Assembly: GCA_014529385.2 (NCBI GenBank)
Contig: CM043960.1
Location: 116,382,043 to 116,446,042 of the forward strand
Source of the DNA: Adiantum capillus-veneris
Lineage: Eukaryota; Streptophyta; Polypodiopsida; Polypodiales; Pteridaceae
Direction: 5' to 3'
DNA: 64,000 nt
Shown: one piece after another, positions 41,300-57,000 of the stretch
Layout: each line of letters opens with the position of its first letter
Position numbering within the stretch: position 1 is the stretch's first letter
Translations under genes and position numbers: made by a program
The notes under the pieces: generated by a model
The model's database searches: none
The model's input: the letters and a program-made list of their open reading frames with translations, nothing else
Told to the model about the DNA's origin: nothing

Positions 41300-44270
41300 C
41301 CATCATCTCTATGCAATGTGTAAACCGCTCTGAGGCTAGGCCCTTTGTTAGAGCGTCCACTTGGTTTTTATACGTGTAAACTTTGACTAAATCAATGCGT
41401 TTTCTAGCCACAATATCCAGTACCACATGATACTTGACCTCTATGTGTTTTTACTTGGAGTGAAACACAGGGTTCTTTGCTAACACAATCGCACTCTGTC
41501 TGTCTGTCACAATGTAACACTGGGTTCTGGTGTATACCAAAATATCCCATTAGACAAGATAACCACACAGCTTCCTTACTGGAACTAGAAACTGCAACAT
41601 ACTTGCCTCAGTGGTGGAAGATGAAGCGCAATCTTGGATACATAATCTCCAAGAAAATGCCACTCCAGCGCGAATAAGAAAATGTAGCCAGATGTGGATT
41701 GTCTAGTGTCCACACAACTTGGATAATCTGAATCAGTGTATCCAGCGATGGATGCATCATTGGTCCCAAAGCGTAAGCACTTGCCAGCTGAGCCCTTGAC
41801 ATATCTCAAGATGTGCTTCACTCCTTCCCAATGCTTTCTACCTGGGTTTGCCATAAACTTGATGACCACTCCCACTTCATATGCAATGACTGGCCGTGTG
41901 CTGACCATGGCCAACATGAGACTGCCAACTGCCAACTGCCAACTGCCAAAGAATGCGGCACCTTTGCCATCTCTACCTTTTCAGCATCCGATTTGGGACA
42001 ATCATGCTTGCTAAGTTTTTGTTATGCTACTATTGGGGTACTCAATGTTTTCCCCCCTTGCAGATTAAAATGTTGCAAGAGGTTGTGAACATACTCTTCC
42101 TACAAAAGTTCAAGTATACCATATTTACGATCTCTCTTGATACACATACCAAGAAAGTGATGTGCATCATGAAAATCTTTTATAGAAAACTGCTTGCTTG
42201 AGGCATCCTTGAGAAGTGCAATCTCATCTTTTGACTTCCCGGCTATGAGCATATCATCCATGTACAAAATCAGAATGATGAGGGAACCATCGTTCAACCC
42301 CTTTGTGTACAAGCAGTGATCCTCTTGGCTCCATACATAGCCCTAGGACTGAATGTACTTATCAAACTTGATGTACCATTTCCTTGGGCCTTGATTTAAT
42401 CCATACAGAGCTTTCTTGAGTCTACACACTAGTTTTTCTCGTGTTGGCTTCTCGTGCTTCGCAAAACCTTCTGGGGTTGTTTCATGTAAACATCCTCTTC
42501 AAGTTCCCCATAAAGAAATATTGTCTTCACATTCATTTGGAACAATTCCAAGTCCTCAATGGCTACTAGACCAAGCACAAGACACAATGTAGTCATATTG
42601 ACCACATGAGAAAAGATTTCATGAAAATCTACGCCTTTCGTTTTCTTGAACCCTTTTCAACCAATCTTGCCTTATACTTAGACTAGGGATCATCTATAAT
42701 ATACTTGTTCTTGTACACCCATTTGCATGGAAAAGCCTGTTTACCCATAGGTAACTTTGTCAATTCTCAAGTTTCATTGGCTAAAATTGAGTCATACTAG
42801 ATTGCATAACCTCTTCCCACTTTCGCTATCATCCATTTGAATGGCCTCTCTGTAGCAAGTGGGTTTACCGCAATCAGTGACTAGTAAGTAGTCCAATCTT
42901 GGCCGCTCAGGTGCACGAGATGTACAAACAGATCTTTGAGTGCCCGATTAATTGGATTTAACTCTCTCTGGAGCAACATGTGTGTGTGTGTACTAGTGGA
43001 AGGTGCATCACTAGCACGTCCAACATTTTGTGTAACTGGCAGTGAGGAGACATCCTCAAATCGTACTTTGCGATACTCAATGTCTTTCACTAGATTTTTA
43101 TGCATCTTAGACTCATTGAATATCCCCTATGAGTTGTGTATAACCTTCTTAGATTATGGGTGCCGAAGATGATATCCCATCTCTCTTTCTACACCATATC
43201 CAATGAAGATGCACTTGTGTGATTTGGGGTCCAACTTTTGTCTAAGGTCTTTTGGCACATGTGATAATGCCTCACACTCAAATACACGTAGTCTATCATA
43301 ATTGGGCTCTTTGCCCATCCACATCTCCTACGGAACCTTGTACTTTAGTGATGTACTAGGTGACTGATTGATCAAGTAATCAGTCATCGTAAAAGCTTCT
43401 CCCCAAAATTCTTGAGGTAAGTAGGCCATAGACAACATAGAAGTGAGCCCGTTCCTAAATGGTTCTATTCATTCTCTCTGCCACACCGTTTTGGGCAGGT
43501 CTATAAGGCGTGGTAAATTGTCTTCTTATGCCTCTTTTACTGCAAAAGTCCCTGAATTCAAAGGAGATGTAATAAATCCATTGTCAGTGCACAAATATTT
43601 AAGCTTTCTACCTGATTGGTTCTCTACCAATGCTAAGAACTTCTAAAAGACACTAAAGATGTCGCTTTTCTGCTTCAAGAGATAAACCCGCACCTTTCTA
43701 GTAGAGTCATCTATGAATGTTAGGCCCAGTATAACACTCCCCCTAGAAACTTGACTGACATAGGTTTGCACAAGTCGCTATGAATGAGATCTCAAGGACT
43801 CCCTAACTCCTTGTCCAAAGGCGCTGATGTGAACCTAGTCTGTTTGCCATAGATACAATGCTCACATAAAGAGAAGTTAGAGTAATCTAATATAGGGATA
43901 TAACCAAGATGATGCAAGACTTTCATTCCCTTTTGACTCATATGTCCTTGCCGGTTATGCCACAACTTTGTAGACGGCAGCTCGGCTACACAAATAGAAT
44001 TCTCTTTCATAGAAGAGACATAAAGTGAGTACAATGAGCAAGACTTCTTGTCTTTGAGCATGACCATATTTCCCATCTTGATAATCCAAGAACCATGAGC
44101 AAATATGGTAGTGTAGCCCAAATCATCCAGCTCTCCAATTGACACAAACTCTTTGTCAATTTGGGTACATGTCTAGTATTGTGCAACATAAAATCAGTGC
44201 CATTGCGCATAGAAAACTTGACGCTGCCCACACCGCATATATCAAGCTCATACAAATTGCCTAGCTTCAA
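41300..44270 (-). pseudogene. copia-2 pol (protease region to RNase H)
   Basis: From right to left: protease-like sequence with MRNGTDFMLHNTRHVP near 44200; pre-integrase KLWHNRQGHMSQKGM and CEHCIYGKQTR near 43950; a broken integrase (HSDLCKP, then fragments to about 43100); RT with ILYMDDMLIAGKS near 42260 and FSIKDFHDAHHFLGM; then SLMLAMVSTRP, HWEGVKHILRYVKGS and GYTDSDYPSC of RNase H near 41750. YMDD is intact. Stops and frame changes lie throughout the integrase. Confidence 0.85.
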
Positions 44271-44559
44271 TGTTCCATGTGTGGTAGTGTATGTAGAAAA
44301 CCACTCCTTTGTGAGGAGTCACATGAACGCTAGCACCTAAGTCCACAATCCAATTATGCACATAACACTCATCATGAGCTAACAATGCATTAGGACTCAA
44401 ATCCAATGAAATTTAACAAATCTTTTGACACGTCAGAAACTGTCTCAATGGCTAGAGACTCAACCACATTAAGATCTTCAACCTTCACGTTGCTTTTATG
44501 TTTGTCAGACTTTGCTTTTTCTTTGCCTTTATCACATTGCATTGTGTTGAAATCCTTCT

Positions 44560-45318
44560 TCAAGTGTCCCTTTTTATGGCAGTAGTAGTAACACTATACA
44601 TTTTGCATGTCTTTGCCGCAACTCGTGCTACAACTCTACTTGCAATCTTGTGAACGACCGCATCTACAACCACACTGCTTTTGCTTGTCACGATTGCCAC
44701 TAGCCACATATGCATCACCATGCCCACTTGCATCAAGAGATTGACATTGAATCGAATCTCCTCAACGGGAAACGCATCGGCAACACTACTAAAATCTAGC
44801 CGGCCATTGCGTGCAAAATTGCTTATAGCTGTGTTGAAAGTATCCCATGACGATGGTAGCAAACATAGCAAGAAAATGGCCTTCATTTCATCATCAAAAT
44901 TGGGACCTTTTGAAGTAAGATGCAAAAACAAGTTGTTGAACTCGTTCAAATAAGGACTAACATTATTGATTTCTTTCATATTCATGTGAATCAATTTCTT
45001 CATGAAGAAAACCTTGTTCGAGATGGAGTTGCCATCCCAAGCCTGACATAGAGCATCCCACAAATCTTTGGCATTGGTCATATCCATTATGGTAAAGTAA
45101 ATGGATTCACCAAGGTGCAGGAGAACGGTCGCCACATGCTCATTCAAGTGATCCCACTTATCATTAGTGTACAAATTGTCTCTTCTTGCATGCAAGGGTG
45201 CTATCAAGCCTTTGTTGATCAAAACATCTTGCATACGCTGCTTCCAAATGACAAAGGTAGAGCCATCAAACTTTTTGATGTAGTACTCTTCTATTTTGAA
45301 AGCACTACTCACAACCAT
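44560..45318 (-). CDS. copia-2 Gag
   Basis: A 252-residue open frame starts MVVSSAFKIEEYYIKKFDG. It has the copia Gag signature FVIWKQRMQDVLI, DLWDALCQAW, KLIHMNMKE and LLCLLPSSWDTF. The zinc knuckle (CYYCHKKGHLKKD) appears just past the end in a shifted frame. The start context and N-terminal motif match copia-1 gag. Confidence 0.8.
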   Translation of the reverse strand: MVVSSAFKIEEYYIKKFDGSTFVIWKQRMQDVLINKGLIAPLHARRDNLYTNDKWDHLNEHVATVLLHLGESIYFTIMDMTNAKDLWDALCQAWDGNSISNKVFFMKKLIHMNMKEINNVSPYLNEFNNLFLHLTSKGPNFDDEMKAIFLLCLLPSSWDTFNTAISNFARNGRLDFSSVADAFPVEEIRFNVNLLMQVGMVMHMWLVAIVTSKSSVVVDAVVHKIASRVVARVAAKTCKMYSVTTTAIKRDT

Positions 45319-45329
45319 GATTAAGAGAA

Positions 45330-47454
<2,125 letters not shown>

Positions 47455-47466
47455 GCTCTGATTCAA
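47455..47466 (-). other. Primer-binding site of copia-2
   Basis: GCTCTGATTCAA on plus matches GCTCTGATACCA, the initiator-Met tRNA site, at 10 of 12 bases, 2 bp from the LTR start at 47469. Confidence 0.7.
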
Positions 47467-47468
47467 AT

Positions 47469-47646
47469 TGTGGGTGTTGTGGAGTGCAAGGGAAGGAGAG
47501 AAGAGGAAGGGGAAGATGATAGTAGACCTGTTTGGTGAAGCATGAGAGAATAACTACTCTTTCCTCCTTATTTGCTATATGAACAAATAATGTAAGAGGG
47601 CAGGCGCCCAGCCACAATCCCCCAACCGTGGGCCTGAAACCCAATA
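47469..47646 (-). repeat. 5' LTR of copia-2
   Basis: 178 bp, TGTGGGTGTTG to ACCCAATA; the terminal CA has mutated to TA relative to the other LTR. Confidence 0.85.
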
Positions 47647-48385
47647 GAAGAAGCTATGACATTAGAGCGACGGGCACATTGTACGATGATTTCTTCCTAC
47701 TATGTCATCCTGCATCTAGCTATAAACTACACATGAAAGTTTCTCCATTATAGCCTCCTTTGAATCAAGGCCCATTGCCCACACCATCCACAACATGTCA
47801 AAGGTCGCCACGTATCTTGTCTTGTTCAATCTATATGGGATTGAGGAAAAAAACGTTATGAAAATTTGATAATAAAGCTAACTGCTTAGGCAAATAGAAT
47901 AAAAGGATCTTACTTGTTTATATGCATAACAATGCTCAATATACCAACCACGTTTGAAGAACCTACTTTCACTAGTTCAAGTCAACTCTTGGATGCAGAT
48001 TGGTATCTTTCTCATAGGCAACACCTAAAACCAAAGAGCACACACAAAAACTACATTTAGGAACACAAAAGTAAATGAAAACCATTATCCATAGAACTTA
48101 CTATCTTTAAGAACTCCCATCCAAGTGGCTAGTCTATGGTTGTCATCCCAAGTATACAACATGTTGCCACACATGTCACACTAGCAAGTGTCTTTGATTT
48201 TGGCCTCAAACTCCTTGTTAGCCACTTGCCACAAGGGATCCCATGTCTACAAGATATCATCATCCACATCGATGGAAGGATGGACTTGTGCTTCAAGCAA
48301 TCATATAAAGCTTCCTTTGGCTCCTAACACTCCTCCAAAAAGAATGTATTAGCCAGTGGTTTTAGCCGCTAGTGGTCCCAGCTTC
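47647..48385 (-). repeat. Family A copy 2, segment c (first exons of the first gene)
   Basis: Inverted counterpart of about 8895-9635. It includes the minus-strand equivalent of the WDGN exon near 48150 and of the TRYVETYDTY exon near 47800. Homology stops near 48385 and 8895, which gives one border of family A. Confidence 0.85.
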
Positions 48386-48836
48386 CCACATACACTCTTA
48401 TATGGTACACATCTTACAGGCAGTGATCACACAAATGCGTGATGTCCCACATCTCACATGTCAAATGCTCGTGAAAATAGAAAAAATGATCATCACTTGT
48501 ATCACCGCATTTGAGGACATTGAGGCATTAGAAGATCTATGGCAAGTATTCTTGGAGGGAAACAAAGGCATAGCATGGAACTTAGAGACAGGGATCCCCA
48601 ATAGGAACATTACAATGGGAATGTTTGCTAGAGTCATGTTCTTTCCCTCCCACTACATGCAAACCTTTGAGGAGGAATTCATGATGGGATTCTTCAAGAT
48701 GGATTCAACCATCTTTAATCCACTCACAAAGGACCTGCCGGTGCCCCATATTGCCTACCAAAGCACAGTGATGAACAACCCTTTCAAGGAGTTGGCAATC
48801 CAACTCCACATAGTGTCCCACGTAGAGAAATTCTAA
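48372..48836 (+). CDS. Unknown open frame, 154 residues
   Basis: Begins near the family A border with MVPASHIHSYMVHILQA, then LVKIEKMIITCITAFEDIEALEDLWQVF and MGMFARVMFFPSHYMQTFEEEF. No domain or repeat counterpart in the window. About 130 bp after it lies a purine run AAGGGGGGAA (about 48976), which could be a polypurine tract of an unrecognised LTR element, making this frame the end of a pol or an extra gene. Weak. Confidence 0.3.
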   Translation: MVPASHIHSYMVHILQAVITQMRDVPHLTCQMLVKIEKMIITCITAFEDIEALEDLWQVFLEGNKGIAWNLETGIPNRNITMGMFARVMFFPSHYMQTFEEEFMMGFFKMDSTIFNPLTKDLPVPHIAYQSTVMNNPFKELAIQLHIVSHVEKF

Positions 48837-48839
48837 AGA

Positions 48840-50690
<1,851 letters not shown>

Positions 50691-50762
<72 letters not shown>
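50691..50762. repeat. (CT)n microsatellite
   Basis: About 36 units, about 120 bp before the LINE remnant begins. Confidence 0.97.
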
Positions 50763-50765
<3 letters not shown>

Positions 50766-50879
50766 GTAACTCATTTGTCATCTCTCTTGCGTCCTTTTTC
50801 TAATCGCCACATGATTCTCGCTCTCCCTTGTCTATGGGCAATGGGGTTTAACATCCGCCACCTTGGAGCCCCACTAGGA

Positions 50880-52130
50880 GTGGGAGTATCTCATAGAAAA
50901 AGGTTTTAGTGGGCTACGGACAAAGCTGAAAGCAAGATGCAAAGGTGGAAACATTTTCTCCTTCCATTCCATGGCAAGCTGATGATGATCAACGTGTTTA
51001 TGGTCGCTCATTTGTCCTTTGTTGGGAAACTCCTCAAAATAGAAAAAATATAATTAGGAGTATTCTTGAAGCCTATGAAAATATTCCTATGGAAAAATAA
51101 CACCAAAGATAATGCACCCTAGGAGTGGGCTAAATGGGAGTGTGTTGCTAGACCCAAGGATCAAGGCAGCATTGGGATCTTGACCTTGTAGTGCATGTTG
51201 AAGCCTAGTGTGCTAAAGTTATGGTCTCAATAGCCAAACAAGACCAAGCATGGGTCATCATGACATGCGACATCAATGACAAAGTGAAGCTAATATCCCA
51301 GGGAAACCAGTGGAAAGGGATCAAGATTCACGACAAACTGCTGGCACCTCAAATGGGGCAAGGCAGTTAGATACTTCAAAACCCTGTAACACAATGATCT
51401 CCTTGCTTTCCAAAGTGGGAAGTGACTTATTAAGTATGTTCTAGAGAGAAGTTACCAAAAAATTAAAGGACTCATATACTTGACCCAATTATGGGATGAA
51501 GGAAGCACTAGGTAAAAAGGACCAGATTAGCTAGCTACCTAGTATAATCTTAACAAAATTGAACGATTATTGATCAATAGAGCAGATAAAGGTAGCAATA
51601 TGCTTATGCTAATTTGTGAGGTTGAACTTGATTGGAAAACTTGGCACTCACCTAAGCATATAAATTTCACTGAACCGCAAACAAAGGCAATCTACTACAA
51701 ACTTATATTCAAAACAGATTGGTTCTCTCCACTCAATAAGCAATATCGAGAATATTGGCCAAAATCGAGATGTCACCAATGGCAAGAAGCATATGGGACC
51801 CTCAGTGGCCCTTGGGTAAGAAAATCATACTATGGAAGGTGCTATGGGGGGACTATTCCCACCAAGATTAAGAATTAAAAGGATAGGCTCTTGTAGATGC
51901 TTAGGGTGCAAAGTAGCTAGTTAGGATCCCCTTCACTTATTTCAAAATTGTCCAACTACAAGAGGCCTTGTGGGAAAAATATGTAAACGGATAGAGAAGA
52001 CTTGGAAGATCGTGTTCTTTAAGAACAACCCAATCTTGGAAGGAAAGATTTGGAAAAACCAAGCCATCCTAATCTATACACAAATTTCCGACTTCTGCTA
52101 TTTAAGAGAAGTTTGAAAGTAGAGGAACCA
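50880..52130 (+). pseudogene. LINE remnant, C-terminal part of ORF2
   Basis: Broken reading gives FHGKLMMINVFMVAHL, then FLWKNNTKDNAP and a W..CVARPKDQGSIGILTL block. Further on, near 51770-51990, comes KKIILWKVLWGDYSHQD followed by a Cys-rich zf-RVT-like segment (CRCLGCK). This is the layout after the RT domain in L1-like plant LINEs, and differs from the LINE family at 54.6-61.2 kb. Stops are frequent. Confidence 0.6.
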
Positions 52131-53369
52131 ATGAATATTTGAAAATCACCACTCGAATTGAAGGAGCTAGTAGCACCTATGAGAAAATAACGTGGTTCAC
52201 CATTTATGTGTCAAAACTATAAGCAACCAATCACTTTCCACTAAGCTATGACATATAACTATATATTACAGGTTATCTCAAGAAAATTTAGAAAACAAAA
52301 ATTCTCAGCTTTGCAACCCCCAACTTGCGGCTTGTTGCCTAAAAAGGCCTCCTTGTTAGGCCTAGCCTCAAACCTTGTATTATTGCTTGTACCCCTTATC
52401 TATGTCTGCATACATGGTTACAATTGTGATCCCTTCTAATGTGATCCCTCATCTATTCTAATGTGATCCCTCATCTATGCATGTATACATGGTTGCAATT
52501 GTTATCTCTTCTACTGTCCAAGTGGAGTATACAAGCAACATATCTTCTCTTCAGACTCCAACATGTAACCAAGGTAGGAGATTGCACTATGCACATACTG
52601 ATAGAACATTGACCACATGTATCACAATCTTTCGATTCCAATGGGAAATGGCCCAAAAAGGAGAAGCCTAATGGATGGAAAGAGAAAGAAAGCTTCTTTT
52701 TGGATAGCGGACAAAGATAGACATGAAAATTCTCTCTCTTGTTATATAATAGTAGGTGTTTTAAAAGATGAAAATCTGTAGGGTTTGTTATCAAAAAACT
52801 TGTGCACATTTTGTAAGGGACATGTTGCATATGAGAAGGCCCAAAGAGAGAGAAAACTTATTGGTCTTGAGCCTACTATGGATCTCACAAGAAAAAAGGT
52901 CCATTCTTAAGAGTCATGGATTGCACTTAAAGAGATTTTGTGCAATTGGTATGTGTCCACGATTCTGGAACTCAAGTTTTTAATCAATGTGTTACTCAAG
53001 GTGAGAGTTGATGGAAAATTTATGTATTTGTGTGGCATGCATATCGAGATACATAAGACTTTGCTCAGACTTTGCCATAGTTATATTGACTCAAAAGGGA
53101 AAATACAATCAACCTCGAGCACTACATGTGCCTTGAGGAGGGGCATTGTTTTCAAAAGGGGGCTTGTACAAATACACAACATGAGACTACAAAGAGCTGC
53201 TAAGTATTACCACCCAGGTAGCCAATGCAACTGAGTGCAATGTATCCATTCTTTGGCATCTGTCTCTTCGATTTTATAGCATAAATGAGCTCAACACTAC
53301 TTGGGAAAAAAAAATTCTCTATCATAGTCATTCAAACAACATGCAATCCTTAAATTCCAAGATGTTTTA
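52131..53369. other. About 1.2 kb without recognised features
   Basis: Only short frames are present. A 22-bp duplication (AATGTGATCCCTCATCTAT) lies at about 52438-52480. Confidence 0.5.
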
Positions 53370-54618
53370 TTGACGACATCCCTTGTGAGATACCTCCCAA
53401 ACGAGGGGATGACAACCATGCAATTGAACTTCTTCCAGGAAGCTCACCGCCTAATAAACCTCCTTATCGAGTTTCCCAAGCTCAACAAGAGGAGATTATG
53501 CGTCAAGTACATCAGTTGGTTGAAAAAGGCATGGTTAGGCCTAGCTCATCTCCATTTTGTTCAAGTATTATTAGTGCAAAAGAAAGATGGCATATATCGT
53601 ATGTGTATCAACTACAGAGCACTAAATAGGATCACTATCAAAAATAGGTTTCCCATTCCACGGGTAGGAGACCAATTTGATAAGCTACAAGGTTTGACCT
53701 ACTTCAGTAGGATTGACCTTAAATGTGGCTATCATCAAATAAGGATAGTTGATCAAGACATTGTAAAAACCACATTTCGCACTACGTTTGGTCTTTACGA
53801 GTACATTATCATTAATTTTGGCTTGACCAATGCACCAGCCACATTTAACTGTTTGATGGAGAAGCTATTCAGGCCTCATAGAACCTTTACTAGAGTGTCC
53901 GTTGATGATATAATCATCTACTCTAATTTATGAGACGAACACAAGCAACACCTCCAAGTAATATTTCAAGTTTTACGAGAGAATAAACTTTATATTAATC
54001 AAAAGAAAAGTGAATTTTTATTACAAGAGATTCAATATTTAGGTCACATTATCTCTCAAGATGGCATCCAAATGGATCCATCAAACCTTGAGGTAATAAA
54101 AGGATGGTCTAATCCAAGGAATTTGCATGAACTAAGAAGCTTTATAGGTATGTGTGCATACTATAGATGCTTCATAGAAAAGTTCTCACAAATTGCAGGA
54201 CCATTACATGACCTAACAAAGAAAAATGTTAGGTATATATGTTCCACCAAGGACAACAATGCTTTCAAAAGCTTAAAGAGAAGCTTAGCTCTCAACCTGT
54301 GCTTACACGGTTGGAGCTCTCAAAGCCATTTGAGGTCCAATGTGATGCTTGTGGTGATTTCCTTGGGGTTGTTTTGCTCCAAGAAGGGCACGCCATAGCC
54401 TATGAAAGTCGAAGGCTCGACGCTCTTGAGCAAGCTCTAGGCATATATGAGAAGGAACTTTTAGCAGTTCTACATGCTCTAGATTTGTGGAAGCACTTAT
54501 TACTGGGGACTCCTTTCATTATGTGAATGGATCACCAAAGCCTTAAGTACTTCATGACGCAGACCAAGCTCTCCAACAAACAAATGAGGTGGGAAAATTT
54601 CCTTTTGCAATTTCATAT
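53370..54618 (+). pseudogene. Ty3/gypsy RT and RNase H (left part of an inverted element)
   Basis: RT: LVQKKDGIYRMCINYRALN, DLKCGYHQIRI (catalytic Asp), TNAPATFNCLMEKLF, RVSVDDIIIYS (SVDD box), YLGHIISQDGIQMDP and ELRSFIGMCAYYRCFIEKFS. RNase H, after a frame change near 54250: FEVQCDACGDFLGVVLLQEG, AYESRRLD, YEKELLAVLHAL, WKHLLLG and MRWENFLLQFH. The sequence stops mid-RNase H, and its exact continuation (HIAHIVGKHN) is on the minus strand at about 56055. One stop follows YSNL. Confidence 0.88.
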
Positions 54619-55250
54619 GGCATCCACAAAAACCCGCTTGTCTTTTTGCACACTTGTCATTCTCTTCATCCCAATCACTCAATTTCATCTCCATTATGCA
54701 CCCAAAAACCTTTTCCATAAGAGACCCAATCATTATAGTCCAGTAGTTGTCTACATTATTTACATCGCCTCCTTTATGCAAAGACTTGATCCAATTAGTA
54801 CTCATACCATGTTGAAGTGCAAGATTGAACATATCACACATCCACTCATGTGTAAAATATCCCATCCATTTAATCATCTCCGGCTTGAGGATATCCGCTT
54901 TGCGAGTGGCCAACTTTTCAAGCCCACCGCATGCATCCCCAATAGTAAAAAAAGAGGGCATACATGGGAGTGAACCATAACATGGCATTTTTAAAGCATT
55001 TGGTTTGTCTTATAGTTGCCTACAATTTGTATACATATCCACAAGAGTAACGTTACCAAAATTCTCAACCTGCTTGCCCCTCAAGTTTCTCCTAAATTGT
55101 TGCTTTACTTCCCATCTTCTTCTCTTCTTTTGAATCAATGCCTTATATGTATGGAATGACTTTCGACAATTGTCTTTGTTCATAGTAGCTTTACCAAGGA
55201 CTTTTGAGCATCTTGACATTCTTTATCAAACCACCTTTTATGTTATCTAT
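54619..55250 (-). pseudogene. LINE ORF2 fragment, start of RT
   Basis: On minus: RNLRGKQVENFGNVTLVDMY, then YGSLPCMPSFFTIGDACGGLEK, PEMIKWMGYFTHEWMCDMFN, NYWTIMIGSLMEKVFG and AKRQAGF. The same protein runs on minus at 59044-58600 in the other LINE. Its continuation lies at 56063 on plus, because of the inversion. Confidence 0.8.
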
Positions 55251-55263
55251 CTTTGTTGATACC

Positions 55264-55300
<37 letters not shown>

Positions 55301-55419
55301 TAGAGATAGAGGTGGGGAGAAACATAGACAGGTAGAGACTAAGAGGGAGAGGGTAATGGGGGGAAGAGAAATGGCATTGAAAGAGAGAAAAAGAGGAGAG
55401 GAAGAGGGGGAAAAGCAAG

Positions 55420-55495
<76 letters not shown>
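55264..55495. repeat. Purine tract with two (GA)n microsatellites
   Basis: (GA)n at 55266-55298 and 55422-55495, joined by AG-rich sequence with few pyrimidines. Once the inversion is reversed, it lies between the gypsy integrase and the LINE. Confidence 0.95.
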
Positions 55496-55497
<2 letters not shown>

Positions 55498-55499
55498 GA

Positions 55500-56055
55500 G
55501 GATAGAGAGACATGTATGCTAAGTGTATCATCCATATTCCTGTATTCCCACGGATAGAACTGGGCAATCCAAAGATAAAATCCATGGATATGCTCTCTCA
55601 TGGTGATTTAGGGATTGGCCAATGTTGAAGCAATCCACGTTGCTTCCCTCTATCAAGCTTCATCTTTTGGCATACCGCACATTTTGAAACATACTCTTGT
55701 ATGTTTGCTTTCATGGCAAGCCAATAGAAATATGTTTCTATCCCTTTTAGGGTAGACCGAATCCCTCTATGCCCCGCATAAGGAGGAGCATGAGATTCAT
55801 ACGTTACTTTCTCACGTAGTGAGTTAGTAATGCATAGTCTATTGCCATAGAGAAGATAACCATCTTATAGGGTAAATGGTTCTTCCTCCTTCCCTAATGC
55901 AAGGGCTGAAATCACATCTCTAAAATCGGGATCGATAGCGTACTCATGTATCATAGAAGATAGATCACTGTGAGTTGCTATGAATACCGCATTCACTCTC
56001 CGTTGTCTTGAGAGTGCATCGGCCACTTGATTATGCTTGCCAACAATGTGAGCAA
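55500..56055 (-). pseudogene. Ty3/gypsy RNase H end and integrase N-terminus (inverted part)
   Basis: On minus: FHIAHIVGKHNQVADALSRQ, then an IDPDFRDVISAL spacer. The HHCC zinc finger follows: SHAPPYAGHRGIRSTL, then IETYFYWLAMKANIQEYVSKCAVCQKMK. The integrase core begins MDFIFGLP near 55585 and is cut at the GA tract. It continues the frame ending at 54618 on plus. Confidence 0.85.
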
Positions 56056-56062
56056 TATGAAA

Positions 56063-57000
56063 AGCACCATTGATCATCTTGTCACTCTTCATGTTCTCAT
56101 GGAGGAAAGTCGATTGAAAGGCAAGCGTTTGTATTCTTGCTTTGTGGACTTTAAGAAAGCCTTTGATATGATTCCACATAACAATTTGTGGAGAAGGATG
56201 GAAGAACTCCAAGTGCCAAGTGAGTTTATGCTTGCGGTTTTTTGAATCTATGAGAAGGTGATATGCAATTGCACATGGGAAGAGGAATTTAAAAAAAATT
56301 TGCAAGCATTATTGGGGTTAAACAAGGATGACTGTTGTCACCAACTCTCTTTGGTCTATGCATCGATCAATTGGAACAAATGATACTTGACTTTATGCAA
56401 AAAGAAGGCATTGAAGAGGTCACTATTTGGCGCAATGCAGTATTCATGCTTTTATTGTATGTGGATGATGCAATGCTTCTAGCACACACTTTAGAAGATG
56501 CATAAAATCTTACGGTTGTCCTTGAAAACTTTTGCTTGCATAGTCTGCTGATTGTGAATGAATCCAAAACAAAGGTTATGCTTGTAAAACCATCCATAAG
56601 GAGAAGCCACGCATTGTGTGTACAACAATGAGACACTTGAAGTTGTTGAGAGCTTTAAGTACCTTGGCCTTGAGGTTCCGACCGATCACAAGTGGCTTGA
56701 ATGTGCTATGTGTTGTTTGGAAGCAGAAAAGAGATCATACTATGAATTTGGGAACATGTGTGATGCGGGAAACATCAAGTGTTGGGTTCTCAAAAAGTAC
56801 CTTTTTGACACATTGGTGACACCAGTTCTTCTTTATGGAGTTGAAGTGTGGGGTGGGAGCATCTCCAAGTCTACTTGGAAAGAGTTTGAGAATGTCCAAA
56901 GAGTTTTCTTACAAGCTTTCTCCAAGTTAAGACACAAACACCATATATGCTCCTACGTCTTGAGTCGGGATCTCTTCCAATTGAGGTTATCGTCCTTGAA
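56063..57000 (+). pseudogene. LINE ORF2 fragment, RT core to C-terminus
   Basis: STIDHLVTLHVLMEESRL, CFVDFKKAFDMIPHNNLWRRM, a degraded YVDDAMLLAHTLEDA box, ETLEVVESFKYLGLEVPTD, FDTLVTPVLLYGVEVWGG and STWKEFENVQRVF. It matches the minus-strand LINE at 58530-57650. Similarity ends near 56985, where the GGTCAAATATGAGCTATGG tail motif begins. Confidence 0.82.
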
